From Stomoxys calcitrans (Eukaryota; Arthropoda; Insecta; Diptera; Muscidae), in contig NC_081553.1 of NCBI RefSeq assembly GCF_963082655.1, positions 210,834,117 through 210,898,116 of the forward strand: a DNA stretch of 64,000 nt, written 5' to 3'. This document shows, in pieces, positions 33,416 to 43,623 of the stretch. Position 1 is the stretch's first letter; each line of letters opens with the position of its first letter. Both the position numbers and the translations under genes were made by a program. The notes beneath the pieces were generated by a model. It was not told the DNA's origin, searched no databases, and worked only from the letters and a program-made list of their open reading frames with translations.

Positions 33416-34625
33416 TAGTTTAAACACCCTTTCTTTGGGAAAGGATAGTTTTATTACCTTTTACTTTGGAAATGAGTAGATTTTGTATCATTTACTTTGG
33501 GAAGGGTAGTTTAAGTACCCTTTTTTGGAAAGGGATAGTTTTAGTACCCCTTCCTTTGCAAAAAGGTAGTTTTAGTACCCTTTTCTATGAAAAAGGTTAG
33601 TTTTAGTACCCTTTCCTATGAAAAAGGTTGGTTTAAGTACCCTTTCCTATGAAAAAGGTTAGTTTTAGTACCCTTTACTTTGGAAAAGGTTAGTTTAAGT
33701 ACCCTTTTTTGGAAATGGATAGTTTTAGTACCCCTTCCTTTGCAAAAGGGTAGTTTTTGTACCTTTTCCTATGAAAAAGGTTAGTTTTAGTACCCTTTCC
33801 TTTGCAAAAGGGTAGTTTTAGTACCCTTTCCTATAGAAAATGACCCTTTGAGTATCCTTTACTTTGGGAAAGGGTAGTTTTAGTACCCTTTACTTTGGGA
33901 AACGGTGGTTATACTCCCCTTTCCTATGGGAGAGGGTGGTTTTCTCTCCTTATCGTTGGGGAATGGGTGGTTTTACTTTACCCTTTTCTTAGGAAATTGT
34001 AGTTTTAGTACTCTTTCCTTTGGGAAGGCTAGTTTTGGTACCCTTTCCTTTAGGAAAGCCAGTTTTGGTACCCTTTCCTTTGGGAAGGCTAGTTTTGGTA
34101 CACTTTCTTTTGGGAAAGGATACAGTAGTATACTTGACCCTAAGGTTTGTAACCTTTTCTTAAGAAAAGGGTAGAGTAGTTTAGGTACCTTTCACCTAAA
34201 ATGAAGGTAGTTTTAGAATCCTTGTCCTAAGAAAAGAGTAGTTTAGGTTCCTTTTTCTCTAAGAAGATGGGTAGTTCGGGTATATTTTCCTTAGGAAGGT
34301 TTTAGTTTAAGAACTCCTGCCATAAGGAAATGGTTGTTTTTGATCCCTTACCCTAAGGAAAGAGTTGTTTTAGTACTCTTTAAGAACCCTTTCCCTAAGA
34401 AAATGGTATACCATTTACCTAAAAAGAGGACTGTTTTAGAATCCTTGCCCTAAGAAAAGTGTAGTATATGTACCTTTTTCTCTAAGAAGATGGGTAGTTC
34501 GGGTATATTTTCCTTAGGAAGGTTTTAGTTTAAGAACTCCTGCCATAAGGAAATGGTTGTTTTTGATCCCTTACCCTAAGGAAGGAATTGTTTAGTACTT
34601 TTAACCTTAGGAAACGGGCGTTTTA
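33416..34625 (+). repeat. Palindromic minisatellite, array 2b
   Basis: Units read TAGTTTTAGTACCCTTTCCT, then ATGAAAAAGG or TTGGGAAAGG. A block starting AAGAAGATGGGTAGTTCGGG at 34261 is repeated 223 bases later at 34484. Confidence 0.88.
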
Positions 34626-35115
34626 TTTATAGGTGAGGTTGCAGCGGGATCAGGTTGGCCTTTGGTTAATAACTCGCCTTGTCATATCGAGCATCATAGG
34701 TACTCATTATTTATGCAAGACCCGGTGCCGCCCGTCATGAGACTCCTGTCATGAGACTCTCCGAACGATAGCGCTGATGGTCCGCGACTGCAATTGAAGC
34801 TACTCCGTATAGAGCATTCCACTATCCGCAAACTGCGGATGCGACCGGTAGCTCACAGCTAAGCTTCTCGTGTTCAGATTGGAGTTCAAAATTCCAGCCC
34901 CTGCTGGGCGCATCCAAGGTTTGCGGATAGTGGAATCCATACGGAGAAGCTGCAATTGTAGTTGCGGACAACCAGCAATATTGAATGGAGAGTCTTAGTG
35001 AGAGTTTCGTGAGGGACCAGCTCTTGCTTAAATATTGCGTGTCTATGACACTCGATATGACAAGGCGAGTTATTGGCGCCTCTAAATAACCATTGGCTAT
35101 GACGTTTTCGCGGCG
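34626..35115. repeat. Foldback element with arms of roughly 190 bp
   Basis: The left arm contains TAATAACTCGCCTTGTCATA and GCATTCCACTATCCGCAAAC. The right arm contains GTTTGCGGATAGTGGAAT and TATGACAAGGCGAGTTATT, in inverse order. The arms (about 34650-34840 and 34918-35100) enclose a spacer of about 75 bases. Single-arm relatives lie at 40983-41180 and 63108-63375. The spacer word GAGTTCAAAATTCCAGCCCC looks like a decayed Pol III B box. Confidence 0.75.
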
Positions 35116-35430
35116 ATCGATCCTATGAACCTAACGAGCTTGTCGAGGATCGTTTGTTTGATTGCAGTTTACGTAGAAGAAAAGCTTTACACGACATTTT
35201 CTTCAGTTTTATTCAATATCAGTGTTTGGAGCGTTCAGCAATTAAGTAAATTGTAAAAACATATGCAATTTTATACCGAAATGGAAATTTCTACAACAAA
35301 TTTGGTTGTTGGCAACTCAACAGAAGTTGGGTAGCAATCCATAATTGACCTATTAGTACCCTTTAATTAGGGGAAGAGTAGTTTTAGTAGATGTGAGGTG
35401 AAATACCAGGCATATTCGGCAAAATATTAT

Positions 35431-35529
35431 GTTGTTGTTGGGATAGCAGTGTGTTATACACTGAGGCGGCAGCCCTTGCCGATGAAGAACTCCATTGGGT
35501 CAATCCGGTACCGGCTGCCGTGGGATTGA
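35431..35529 (-). mobile_element. Short (CAA)n-tailed retroposon
   Basis: GTTGTTGTTG is followed by ACACTGAGGCGGCAGCCCTT, GCCGATGAAGAACTCCATTG and GGTCAATCCGGTAC...GGGATTG. This is the same unit as 40498-40604, where an 11-bp target duplication defines its limits. Confidence 0.7.
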
Positions 35530-35609
35530 AAATATTATGTTGAAATCCATTGTCTCATCTCGAATAGGAGTTAGAATGTTCGAGATTTGTGAAATTAGCA
35601 AAATTTTTT

Positions 35610-35662
35610 CTCATTAGCTTGGTGGAACAAACGTTCTGTGAGAGCCAACTAAGTAAGTAGCC
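35610..35662 (+). mobile_element. LINE 3' end scrap
   Basis: TTAGCTTGGTGGAACAAACG, TTCTGTGAGAGCCAACTAAG and TAAGTAG match the last 50 bases and AAGT tail of the LINE at 26491-27816, so a severely 5'-truncated copy lies here. Confidence 0.55.
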
Positions 35663-35757
35663 TCCTATACAACTAGATCAAGTGCATTCAAATGGCTTCC
35701 AAGTTTTATACCCTTCTATAATATGTGATTAACTTTCTATTTTCCAATTATTTTCAG

Positions 35758-36890
35758 ATGTTGCTGAAAGTCCCCGCTATGGCACCATACGTCGCCAGAA
35801 GGCATGTGCACCCTCGCCACCAATGAAATTGCAAAATGTGATGGTGAGCTCTGATCCCAATGGATCATCGATGCAGGAGACAAGCAAAAATAATGGCGAA
35901 TTACAGCATAACAATCACCAAAGAGCTAAAGAATTGTTTCCCACAAGCAACAATGATAATAATTCAGGAACTATGACTAATGCCCCATCCTCGTTGAACA
36001 ACAATAATAATGGCCATACAGAAAGGCCTGAAATTCCTCCACCACCCAAACAACTGCAATTGCAACAGCTTCAGCTTCAGGATAGTAATACTTCAAATGC
36101 AAATAACATAACAGGCACACATCAGCAGCAAAACCACCAAAATGGGGCTCCACCTCCACTTTCGGCAAAACCCGTACCCATGACACGTACACAATTCTTT
36201 GGTCTTGATAATCTGCCATCGCCGGTGGCCGATCGCAAAAGTAACGATAGCGTCAACTCGATGACATTCAAACCAGATCTCCCGCAAAAGCCAAAAATTC
36301 CCAAAAGACCCATGGTCTTGGGCCTAAACACTTTGACAACGACCAATCGAAGCAGTGATGAGGAGTCCGGCGGACCCATATCAAGCCACACACAACAGAC
36401 CTCATCATCGACGAACAATACGAATGGCACATTGAGGGGCAACAAAACTGCCGAACAATTGGTGCAGGAACATTGTGATAATGTAACGGCTTTACAGGCC
36501 AACATTGGCAGTAGCAATACCTCCATACCCTCAGCCATACAAAAAGAGGCAAATTATAATAGTCAAAGCAACAACGAAGTGAATGCCAATCCAAATCCCA
36601 GCCCTGCATTATTTGCCCCACCTCCACCGATGGTGGTGCAAAAAATGACAGCAACGTCCCAAAATTCCAATCCCAATTCCCTGCATGCAACAAACACTCA
36701 AGTTACTCCAACAGCGACAGGCGCAACATTGTCTGTCCATAACGAGAACAACAAGTCGATGGCTGAGGCAGCAACGCCACGGCTAATGACGCCCACCACA
36801 CCTGTATCACCCAATATGATAATGACTCCCAAAAGACCTACTGTGCCTGCCCCTCCTCCGCCTGTTAATGTTAAGAAACAAGTAGAGTAA
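35758..36890 (+). CDS. RhoGAP92B: BAR-RhoGAP protein, C-terminal proline-rich exon
   Basis: The acceptor CAATTATTTTCAG joins the one-base overhang of the previous exon to read D-VAESPRYGTIRRQKACAPSPP and runs 377 codons to the TAA at 36888-36890. The sequence is low complexity and rich in N, Q, S, T and P. Proline motifs that could bind SH3 domains include EIPPPPKQ, APPPPMVVQ and RPTVPAPPPPVNVKK near the end. Family members use such tails to bind SH3 adaptors (CIP4 is the known partner of fly Rich). The three exons seen give about 755 residues, near the usual family size once the missing N-terminal BAR part is allowed for. Many ORFs on the other strand here are shadows. Confidence 0.92.
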
Positions 36891-37902
36891 TTATGGTCCC
36901 TATAAGAATTATGTGATCACCCCACCCTTTGTGTGTATTTTTTTTTTTTGGTTTTTATTACTATTTTTGAAATAAGTATTTTTTTTTTTAAATTTTAATG
37001 TTTGATTTGTTTAATGTTTTATGTTTTTTTTTTATTCTCAAAAACACTTGGAAAAGTATGACATTTTTTTGTGAAAGGATATGATGCAAAACGGACATGG
37101 CTAGAATTTGTAGGCCCTTAAGGCAAAGCAATGGTCAAATCTAGAATGAATGACATCTTTTTGATCTTGATTCTGGACTTTTTCCATGCCATATTCTGTG
37201 ACCATGTATCCCTAAGTATCACGCAGGAAATTCATTTCGATGAAGTTGCAGTGTCACTACCCCTTATTCACTCAATTCACTTTTAGAATTGTTGGCCTAT
37301 GAAATCGAAGCTTGTCAGCCTGTGCAAGAAATGTCTTCAAGCCTTGCGAACTGTTGGTACCCGGACCAAAGGGATGTGGAGTGATATGGGAAAGGATTCA
37401 TCAATGATCGCTTCCGCTTTATACCACGCAGTCTCTGATACGGGGTCTTATTCTAAAGGGTTTCTTCAAGTTCCAATGTCCCACTAGTTTGCCAAGGAGG
37501 AAAAAATTCCCTTTTTTGTGTGTAAGACCTTCGCGATTTGAGAAGTACCATGATTTATTACTGCAATATGTGATTACTAGTCCCAGAGTGAAAGCATACA
37601 AATTTTGAATTTCGCAGCACTTACGTATTCCCCGTACGAAAAGAAAAAAAGGACGGTCGAACTCATTTATCTAGCCTAGACTCTTTTCAATCTCTTGATA
37701 AGCTAAAATGGCTGGTGCTGGAAAACTCTCCCTGATTTCCTCATCCCCTACTCATAGACTTTCATACTCAATATCTGCATGCATGTATCATTCATGACTT
37801 ACTTACTTTGATGACTGTTACAGACCATTTGCTCCTCAAGGCGAGCATAGAAAATATTTCCATGAGCTTCATTTCAAATTCTGATACCCAGTTAAGATAC
37901 AT
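36891..37902 (+). other. 3' flank of the RhoGAP gene
   Basis: T-rich tracts follow the stop codon (36940-37040) and could be 3' UTR. I see no AATAAA close by that I would rely on. The rest has short ORFs without domains. Confidence 0.4.
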
Positions 37903-38010
37903 TTTGTTGTTGTTGTTGTAGCAGTGAGTTGCACACTGAGGCAGCAGCCCTTGCCGAAGAAGGATTCCATCGGGTCAGTCCGATACGTAGAATTGGCTGC
38001 CATGGGATTG
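37903..38010 (-). mobile_element. Short (CAA)n-tailed retroposon
   Basis: TTGTTGTTGTTGTAGCAGTG, CACACTGAGGCAGCAGCCCT, GAAGGATTCCATCGGGTCAG and ATGGGATTG follow the 40498-40604 unit throughout its length. Confidence 0.75.
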
Positions 38011-38284
38011 ATCCATTTGGTCTTTCGATCATGCTTGGACAACAATAATGGCTTAGCACGTAAATAAGCTTTGTCTGCTGATGGAGTTACTCCACAAGAG
38101 TACCAAGAAGGTAACCCGTCGAAGATTGCAGAGCAACATTCTGGCAGGTCTGCATCCTATTCCGTATGATTTCTCACTAACCGGCGTCGAATTGTCTTAC
38201 ACATAGTCTACAAAATTTCCAGCTACGTTTCGATCGAACATTCATTAGCAGTATATTAAAAACCTCAAATCACATGATGTCACA

Positions 38285-38620
38285 TTGTCTTCCGTTATAA
38301 GCATTCACCTAAGCCACTAAGCAGCTTAGTAAACTCTTGGTGTGGAAAATAACCTCGAAAAGTCTATGCAAGAAATTCAGTGCTCCCCATATAATCTCAA
38401 TTTGTCTTTCATTCTATGCCCCCAAAATCGGTTCAAGTCTGGTATTGTATACACATCAAAGTGATGTTATCTGTTAGCCGCGAAAGGCGAGCATTGGCAT
38501 ATGTAAGCTTTAACGTCTCCTTGTCCTCCCCACATGCACACACGCTGTCATTTGCTGTACCTATTCTACATGCCCTCTATTCCTTACATGTATGACCTGC
38601 AATGACAAAAAAGGCATACA
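38285..38620 (-). mobile_element. LINE 3' fragment
   Basis: In reverse it holds the degraded zinc-knuckle tail region (complement of AGCGTGTGTGCATGTGGGGA) and the CTTAGTGGCTTAGGTG end that parallels the LINE ends at 13.6 and 48.9 kb. No open frame is left. Confidence 0.6.
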
Positions 38621-38630
38621 AATCTTCTTC

Positions 38631-38924
38631 TTCGAAGGCCACCGTAGCGCAGAGGTTAGCATGTCCGCCTATGATGCTGAACGTCGGAGTTCGAATCCTG
38701 GCGAGAATACCAGAAAAAATTTGCAACGGTTTTTATCCCCTCTCAAGTACTGGGGATATTTGTGAGGTTGTTTGCCTTATAAAAACTTATCCCAAATATG
38801 TGGCGCTCTGCGGCAAGACATTCGAACTCGGCTATAAAAAGGAGACACTTTATCATTAAGCTAAAAGCTGATATGTGAGAAGTTTTCGCCTGTTTCTTAA
38901 TGGAATCATCATGGGCAAATTTGC
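38631..38924 (+). mobile_element. tRNA-derived SINE (SINE1)
   Basis: GGCCACCGTAGCGCAGAGGT (A-box region) is followed by GAGTTCGAATCCTGGCG (B box), TGGCGCTCTGCGGCAAGAC, TCGGCTATAAAAAGGAG and the tail TGTTTCTTAATGGAATCATC. AATCTTCTTC occurs at both sides (38621-38630 and 38925-38934) and is the likely target duplication. Confidence 0.82.
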
Positions 38925-39008
38925 AATCTTCTTCCTACTTTCCTACTTAGCTTTGTTTATCACGATACGGATTCTGCATGGGATTTTCGCTCTCTTTTAG
39001 ACCGATTT

Positions 39009-39174
39009 GGGGCGTCCGGGTAGCCGAGTTGGCAGCGTGCTTGGATTACCAGTGCGGGGGTCGTGGGTTCGATTCTCACCAGTAGCCTTGATCTGTCGCT
39101 ACAGTGGTATCACAATGAACTTAAAATTGTCTAAGTGAGTCTGTAAAGGACTGCCACTCTTACCTTACCTAACC
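39009..39174 (+). mobile_element. tRNA-derived SINE (SINE2) with 11-bp target duplication
   Basis: The 166-bp element has GGTAGCCGAGTTGGCAGCG (A box) and GTGGGTTCGATTCTCACC (B box), a body ACAGTGGTATCACAATGAAC, and a tail ACTCTTACCTTACCTAACC. TAGACCGATTT is repeated exactly at 38998-39008 and 39175-39185. The tRNA-like head lacks a matching acceptor stem, so it is not a functional tRNA gene. Confidence 0.88.
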
Positions 39175-39210
39175 TAGACCGATTTAAGATTTAACTGTGC
39201 TACAAGCTTT

Positions 39211-39284
39211 GAAGCGGTAGCCCTTGACGATGAAGGAATCCATAGGGTCAATCCGGTACATATAACCTGCTGCCGTAGGATTGG
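39211..39284 (-). mobile_element. Short (CAA)n-tailed retroposon, truncated
   Basis: GAAGCGGTAGCCCTTGACGA, TGAAGGAATCCATAGGGTCA and ATCCGGTACATATAACC...GGATTG match the 40498-40604 unit without its TTG-rich end. Confidence 0.65.
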
Positions 39285-40123
39285 GCAGTCCTTCGGCTCT
39301 CACAGCCTAGATGTCAGCCTTTTCGCTTTGGCCCGGCAACCAAATGATGCGGATTGTGTCAAAGTTGGCTTTGCTGTTACACTCCAAGACTGTCCTTGAC
39401 TTCATTGTAGTTACCCTAGCTAGGTTAGACTAGGTTGAGTGAGGATAAAACCAGACATTAGATGTCCAAGTATCCGCCGAGGCCAAATGTGGATCATTGT
39501 GATTCCTCAATAGCTTTTCCCTCTTCCATCTTGGTGGACTTACTGGCTACACCACTGATTGCTGCACAGTTTACCCTCATATAGCACTTTGATGATAGGA
39601 CAAAAATTACAAAATTCCTGGATATAGTCCTAGGAGTTACTTCCCAATAGCCTTTCCTCCTTCGATCTGGGTAGATTAACTGGCGCCGTCATTGATTGCT
39701 GTACCAATTCATCAATGTAACCCATCGTACCACAAGCTTCCTAGAATCAGTCCTTTTAACTCATCCAATGCCTGAAAGAGAAAAACTCAATATCTTATTC
39801 CTTCTATGACTTAAGGCCATGACCATTGGCAGAGAAAATTATAACTATCTTCCGCTCCATGACTCTAAACATCAAACATCACCATTTCTAATGGCAATGT
39901 TAGAATTCCTATGACTTTCCCTATATGTACCATTTCCATTGATAATAGCGTACCATTTCCATTCGTATGCTCATAACCTGCTGTTGTGTTTCATCTGCTG
40001 AACCACGTTTCCTTATAACGCCGGAACCGCAGCCCCTAATAAATATGTGAGAGAGGTGGGTGAATATCTGTTGTCGGGATCGTGGGAAGATTTGTATCCT
40101 CTCTCCCAAGCAAATCCGCTTTC
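39285..40123. other. Probable decayed transposon sequence
   Basis: Two similar passages (TTCCTCAATAGCTTTTCCCT at about 39503 and CCAATAGCCTTTCCTCCTTC at about 39645, each followed by a GG.GGA.TTAACTGG-like stretch and TGATTGCTG) suggest diverged repeats. No open frame is recognised. Confidence 0.35.
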
Positions 40124-40450
40124 TAGTTACCTGTCACAATTTTGTGACTAGGGACCCAACACAAGGTCACGCTGTGGTGCATGTTTAGTTGCTTCTGAGA
40201 GTGATGACTTCTATACAATGCTTTAGATCCTATGCTCGCACCCATAAGAGCCTTATGCGCTACCTGACTCTCTTTAAATATGCAAACATCCAACTGGTCC
40301 ATGTGCCTTGACAGCACTACCTTCGCAGCCTGGCAATCGCAAGCTCTTAAAGCCAATTTACAAATGCAAGTTTGCCCATTAACAGGAACAGGGGAAAACT
40401 TCTCACTTATCAATGAGTGCTGTCTGTTTCAATGATTATGGATTATATTT
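40124..40450 (-). mobile_element. LINE RNase H fragment
   Basis: The - strand reads CDCQAAKVVLS...MDQLD and HHSVTLCWVPSHKIVTGN, matching the D-x-x-A-A and final LxWVPGHxGxxGNE blocks of the RNase H domain carried by some insect LINEs. The expected G of VPGH is S here, and the following helix is lost, so it is a dead fragment. Confidence 0.65.
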
Positions 40451-40497
40451 GTAACTTGAGCTCAAATATCATCACTGGTATCAGATCCGAAGGACTG

Positions 40498-40604
40498 TTG
40501 TTGTTGTTGTTGTCTCAGTGTATTGTACACTGAGACGGCAGCCCTTGCCGATGAAGGACTTCATCGGGTCAATCCGGTACGTACAACCGGCTGCCTTGGG
40601 ATTG
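40498..40604 (-). mobile_element. Short (CAA)n-tailed retroposon with 11-bp target duplication
   Basis: The 107-bp element starts TTGTTGTTGTTGTTGTC and ends CTGCCTTGGGATTG. It is flanked by exact CCGAAGGACTG at 40487-40497 and 40605-40615. The TTG run is then a (CAA)n tail when the element is read on the - strand. The body is ACTGAGACGGCAGCCCTTGC and CGATGAAGGACTTCATCGGG. Relatives lie at 35431, 37903 and 39211. Confidence 0.85.
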
Positions 40605-40982
40605 CCGAAGGACTGTGCTTTGATCCGGCTGCCGGATACAAGATTTCAAATATAGACGCCTAGATTGTATTTATTTTCGATCCATTCGTGAACAATGTAC
40701 TACCATATGGTAACACCCGAGTTCCGTCAATTTAAGACCGTACCTCAAAAATTTGTGCAATTTTCCACAAATTGTTACTGAAAGTCATTCACGTATTTTA
40801 TTTGTCAGCAGAAGAGATAGTGCGTGAGAGTAAGCTAAATTTTGAGAGTTTGCTAATTGAGGTTTTCTACTGGAGGTTTTTTCCCAGCAGCTGTTTAATT
40901 CAAATAAATAGCAAAAGAGACTAAAGCCTGTTCTTACTCTCCTGTAAATTTTTACTGCAAAATTCAGCGAACAACGAAACTC

Positions 40983-41180
40983 ATGTATCGTTGTTGTTGT
41001 AGTCACATTTGCATATGGGTGTGGCGATCCACATCGAGCTCTAGTAGGAGAGCAAGCTCGTTCCTGTCTACACCAGCATCGCCGCGGGAAAATAAGGGCC
41101 ATTGGTTATTTAAAGGTGCCAATAACTCGCATAGTCATAGGCAATCAGTATTTATGCAAGAGCCGGTGCTGCCAGGCCTG
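40983..41180 (+). repeat. Single arm of the foldback-type repeat
   Basis: GTTGTTGTTGTAGTCACATT, GGCCATTGGTTATTTAAAGG, TGCCAATAACTCGCATAGTC and GCAAGAGCCGGTGCTGCC match an arm of the element at 34626-35115 and the copy at 63108-63375. Confidence 0.65.
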
Positions 41181-41896
41181 TTGGAATATCTTGGAATTTG
41201 ATAGGTTTTTTGTAAAATTTTGGTCGGAAATTTTTTTTGTAGTGGCTATGCCATTTTAGTGGCCATGAATGAAGTGAAATTCCATATATGGGATAAGGAA
41301 CGTGAGGGCTGGTGGGAATGGCACTCGAATGCCGAGTAGCCTGGTGGCCGGTTGGTCGGGCCGCCTGCAAAGTACCCCAACAACTCTAAACCTTTTTGAG
41401 CACGCACCTATATGAGACAGTTCCAGTTCTGTTTTTCTATGCAAGAGCATACATGAGTTTTAACACTCAGACTCACTTAGACATTATAGTGATAGTGATT
41501 GTGATACCCCTTCACTGGGCATTAAGTTAGTTCAACTTTTCAATCGAAAAACTATTAACAAAATCGTTAACTACGACTAAGAATAAAATTTGCCATGGAT
41601 TTAAAATCGAGCTCCCGGTGGTGTTTATATGAGAGCTATATTCACATTTGAAGCGATTTTCACGAAATTAGAAGAGGCTTTCTGATGGGTAGTAAAGAGC
41701 CTATGAAAATAGTGGCAACTATGTGCTTATATTCGTATGGGAAAATCAATCGATATGTGCATATGGGAGCTATATCTAAATCTGAACCGATTATTACCAA
41801 AGTTCATAGAGTTTAAATTTAGGCTAAACAAGTGAAATGTGGAAAATTTCGTGGTGATTGCATATCAAATGCGACCTCCATATCAATTACAACAAG
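41181..41896. other. No gene; family A-like fragment at 41620-41890
   Basis: 41181-41620 shows no feature. 41620-41890 has TATATGGGAGCTATATCTAAATCTGAACCG-type text (split across 41760-41795) like family A units, but without its ends. Confidence 0.45.
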
Positions 41897-43178
41897 TAAA
41901 AGCGTGCTAAGTTCGGCCGGGCCGAATCTTTTAAACCCTCCACCATGGAACGCATTTGTCGAGTTCTTTTCTCGGTTTCTCTTATTAGGCAAACATATGA
42001 TAAAAGGAAAAAATTGCTATAATATTAGAGCTATACATCATGTTATAGTCCGATTCGGACCATAATTGAACTAAATGTTGGAGACCATAGTAGAAGTCTT
42101 TGGGTACAATTGTATCAGGCTATAGACCGATTCAGATAATTGACATATGTTGAAGGTCTTGAAAGAAGTTGTTGTACAAAATATCAGCCATATCGGATAA
42201 TAATTGGGACCTCTAGAGGCTCAAGAAGTCAAGATCCCAGATCGGTTTATGTGGCAGCTGTATCGCGTTATGAACCAATTAAAACCGTATTTAGCACAGC
42301 TGTTGGAAGCCATAACAAAACACCTCGTGCAAAATTTCAGCCAAATCGTATACGAATTGCGCTCCATAGAGGCTAAAGAAGTCAAGACCCCAGATAGGTT
42401 TTTATGACAGCTATATCAGGTTATGAACCGATTTGAACCATACTTAGCATAGTTGTTGAAAGTCATAACAAAACACCTCGTGCAAAATTTCAGTCAAATC
42501 GGATAGAAATTGCGCCATCTAGAGGTTGAAGAAGTCAAGACCCTAGTTCGGTTTATATGACAGCTATTATAGGTTATAAACCGATTTGAACCACACTTAA
42601 CACAGTTGTTGGAAATCATAACAAAACACCTCGTGCAAAATTTCAGTCAAACGGATAGAAATTGCGCCATCTACAGATTGAAGAAGTCAAGACCCCAGTT
42701 GGGTTTATATGACAGCTATTACAGGTTATGAACCGATTTGAACCACACTTAAAACAGTTGTTGGAAATCATAACCAAACACCTCGTGCAAAATTTCATTC
42801 CAATCGGATAGGAATTGCGCCCTCTAGTGACTCAAGAAGTCAAGATCCAAGATCGGCTTATCTATATCTTAGATTATCTATAGCTTAGCTATATCGAAAC
42901 ATGTACCGATATAGCTCATTTACAATCCCAACCGACCTCCACTTAGAAGAAGTATTCGTGCAAAATTTCAAGCGTCTAGCTTTACTCCTTCGAAAGTTAG
43001 CGTGCTTTCGACAGACGGACGGACGGACATGGCTAGATCGACTTAAAATGGCATGACGATCAGGAATATATATATATATATATATATACTTTATGGGGTC
43101 TCAGAGAAATATTTCCAGGAGTTACAAACAGAATGATGAAATTAGTATACCCCCATCCTATGGTGGAGGGTATAAAAA
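41897..43178 (+). repeat. Family B repeat, full length
   Basis: This is the best complete copy. It starts AAGTAAAAGCGTGCTAAG, then the palindrome TTCGGCCGGGCCGAA (41912-41926) and AAACCCTCCACCATGG. Six or so units follow with AAAACACCTCGTGCAAAATT, TGAACCGATTTGAACCA and ATTGCGCC.TCTAGAGG. Then come GACAGACGGACGGACGGACA, TGGCTAGATCGACTT and a short (TA)n at about 43068-43087. It closes CCATCCTATGGTGGAGGGTA. ORFs within are artefacts. Confidence 0.82.
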
Positions 43179-43610
43179 AGGTCAGACAGATACACGATAT
43201 GCAAAGAAAATACAAACAGACAAACATAAGGTCTGTTCACGTACTTTTCTGGTAAATTTTCTCTTTAGCTATTGAACAACTGGTTTTCGTAAAACAACTG
43301 TCCGATTCTGCGAACTTCTACTGGGAAAAAAATCCAGTAAAAATTTCTAAGCTCTCAATTAGCAAACTCTCAAAATTGTATTCACTCTCACGAACTCTTC
43401 CGCTCTCTTCTGCTGCTAAATAACTATGCTATCGTCGCCAATGACTTTCAGTAACAATTTGTGGAAATTTGTACAAATTTTTGAGTACGCGAACAAACAT
43501 CTAGTCAAGGATGCTTTAGCTATTTCGTCTGGGCCTAGAGGAAAATTTATGGAGGAAAAGTTGTGGATGGCCATTTTGTTAAAACCCATAAATTCGATTT
43601 TGTTTGTTGA
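43179..43610. other. Low-repeat sequence
   Basis: No exon or repeat is recognised. It holds two overlapping opposite-strand short ORFs (43416-43652 and 43426-43620) without domains. Confidence 0.4.
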
Positions 43611-43623
43611 ACGTTTATAATAA

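Noticed and set aside
36122..36693. Minus-strand ORFs of up to 141 codons
   Set aside because: They are antisense shadows of the RhoGAP C-terminal exon, with no domain of their own.
39009..39085. A functional tRNA gene
   Set aside because: A and B boxes are present, but the acceptor stem does not pair and the unit is bounded as a 166-bp SINE by an 11-bp duplication.
40785..41102. 105-residue - strand ORF
   Set aside because: It overlaps the foldback-type repeat arm and has no recognisable features.
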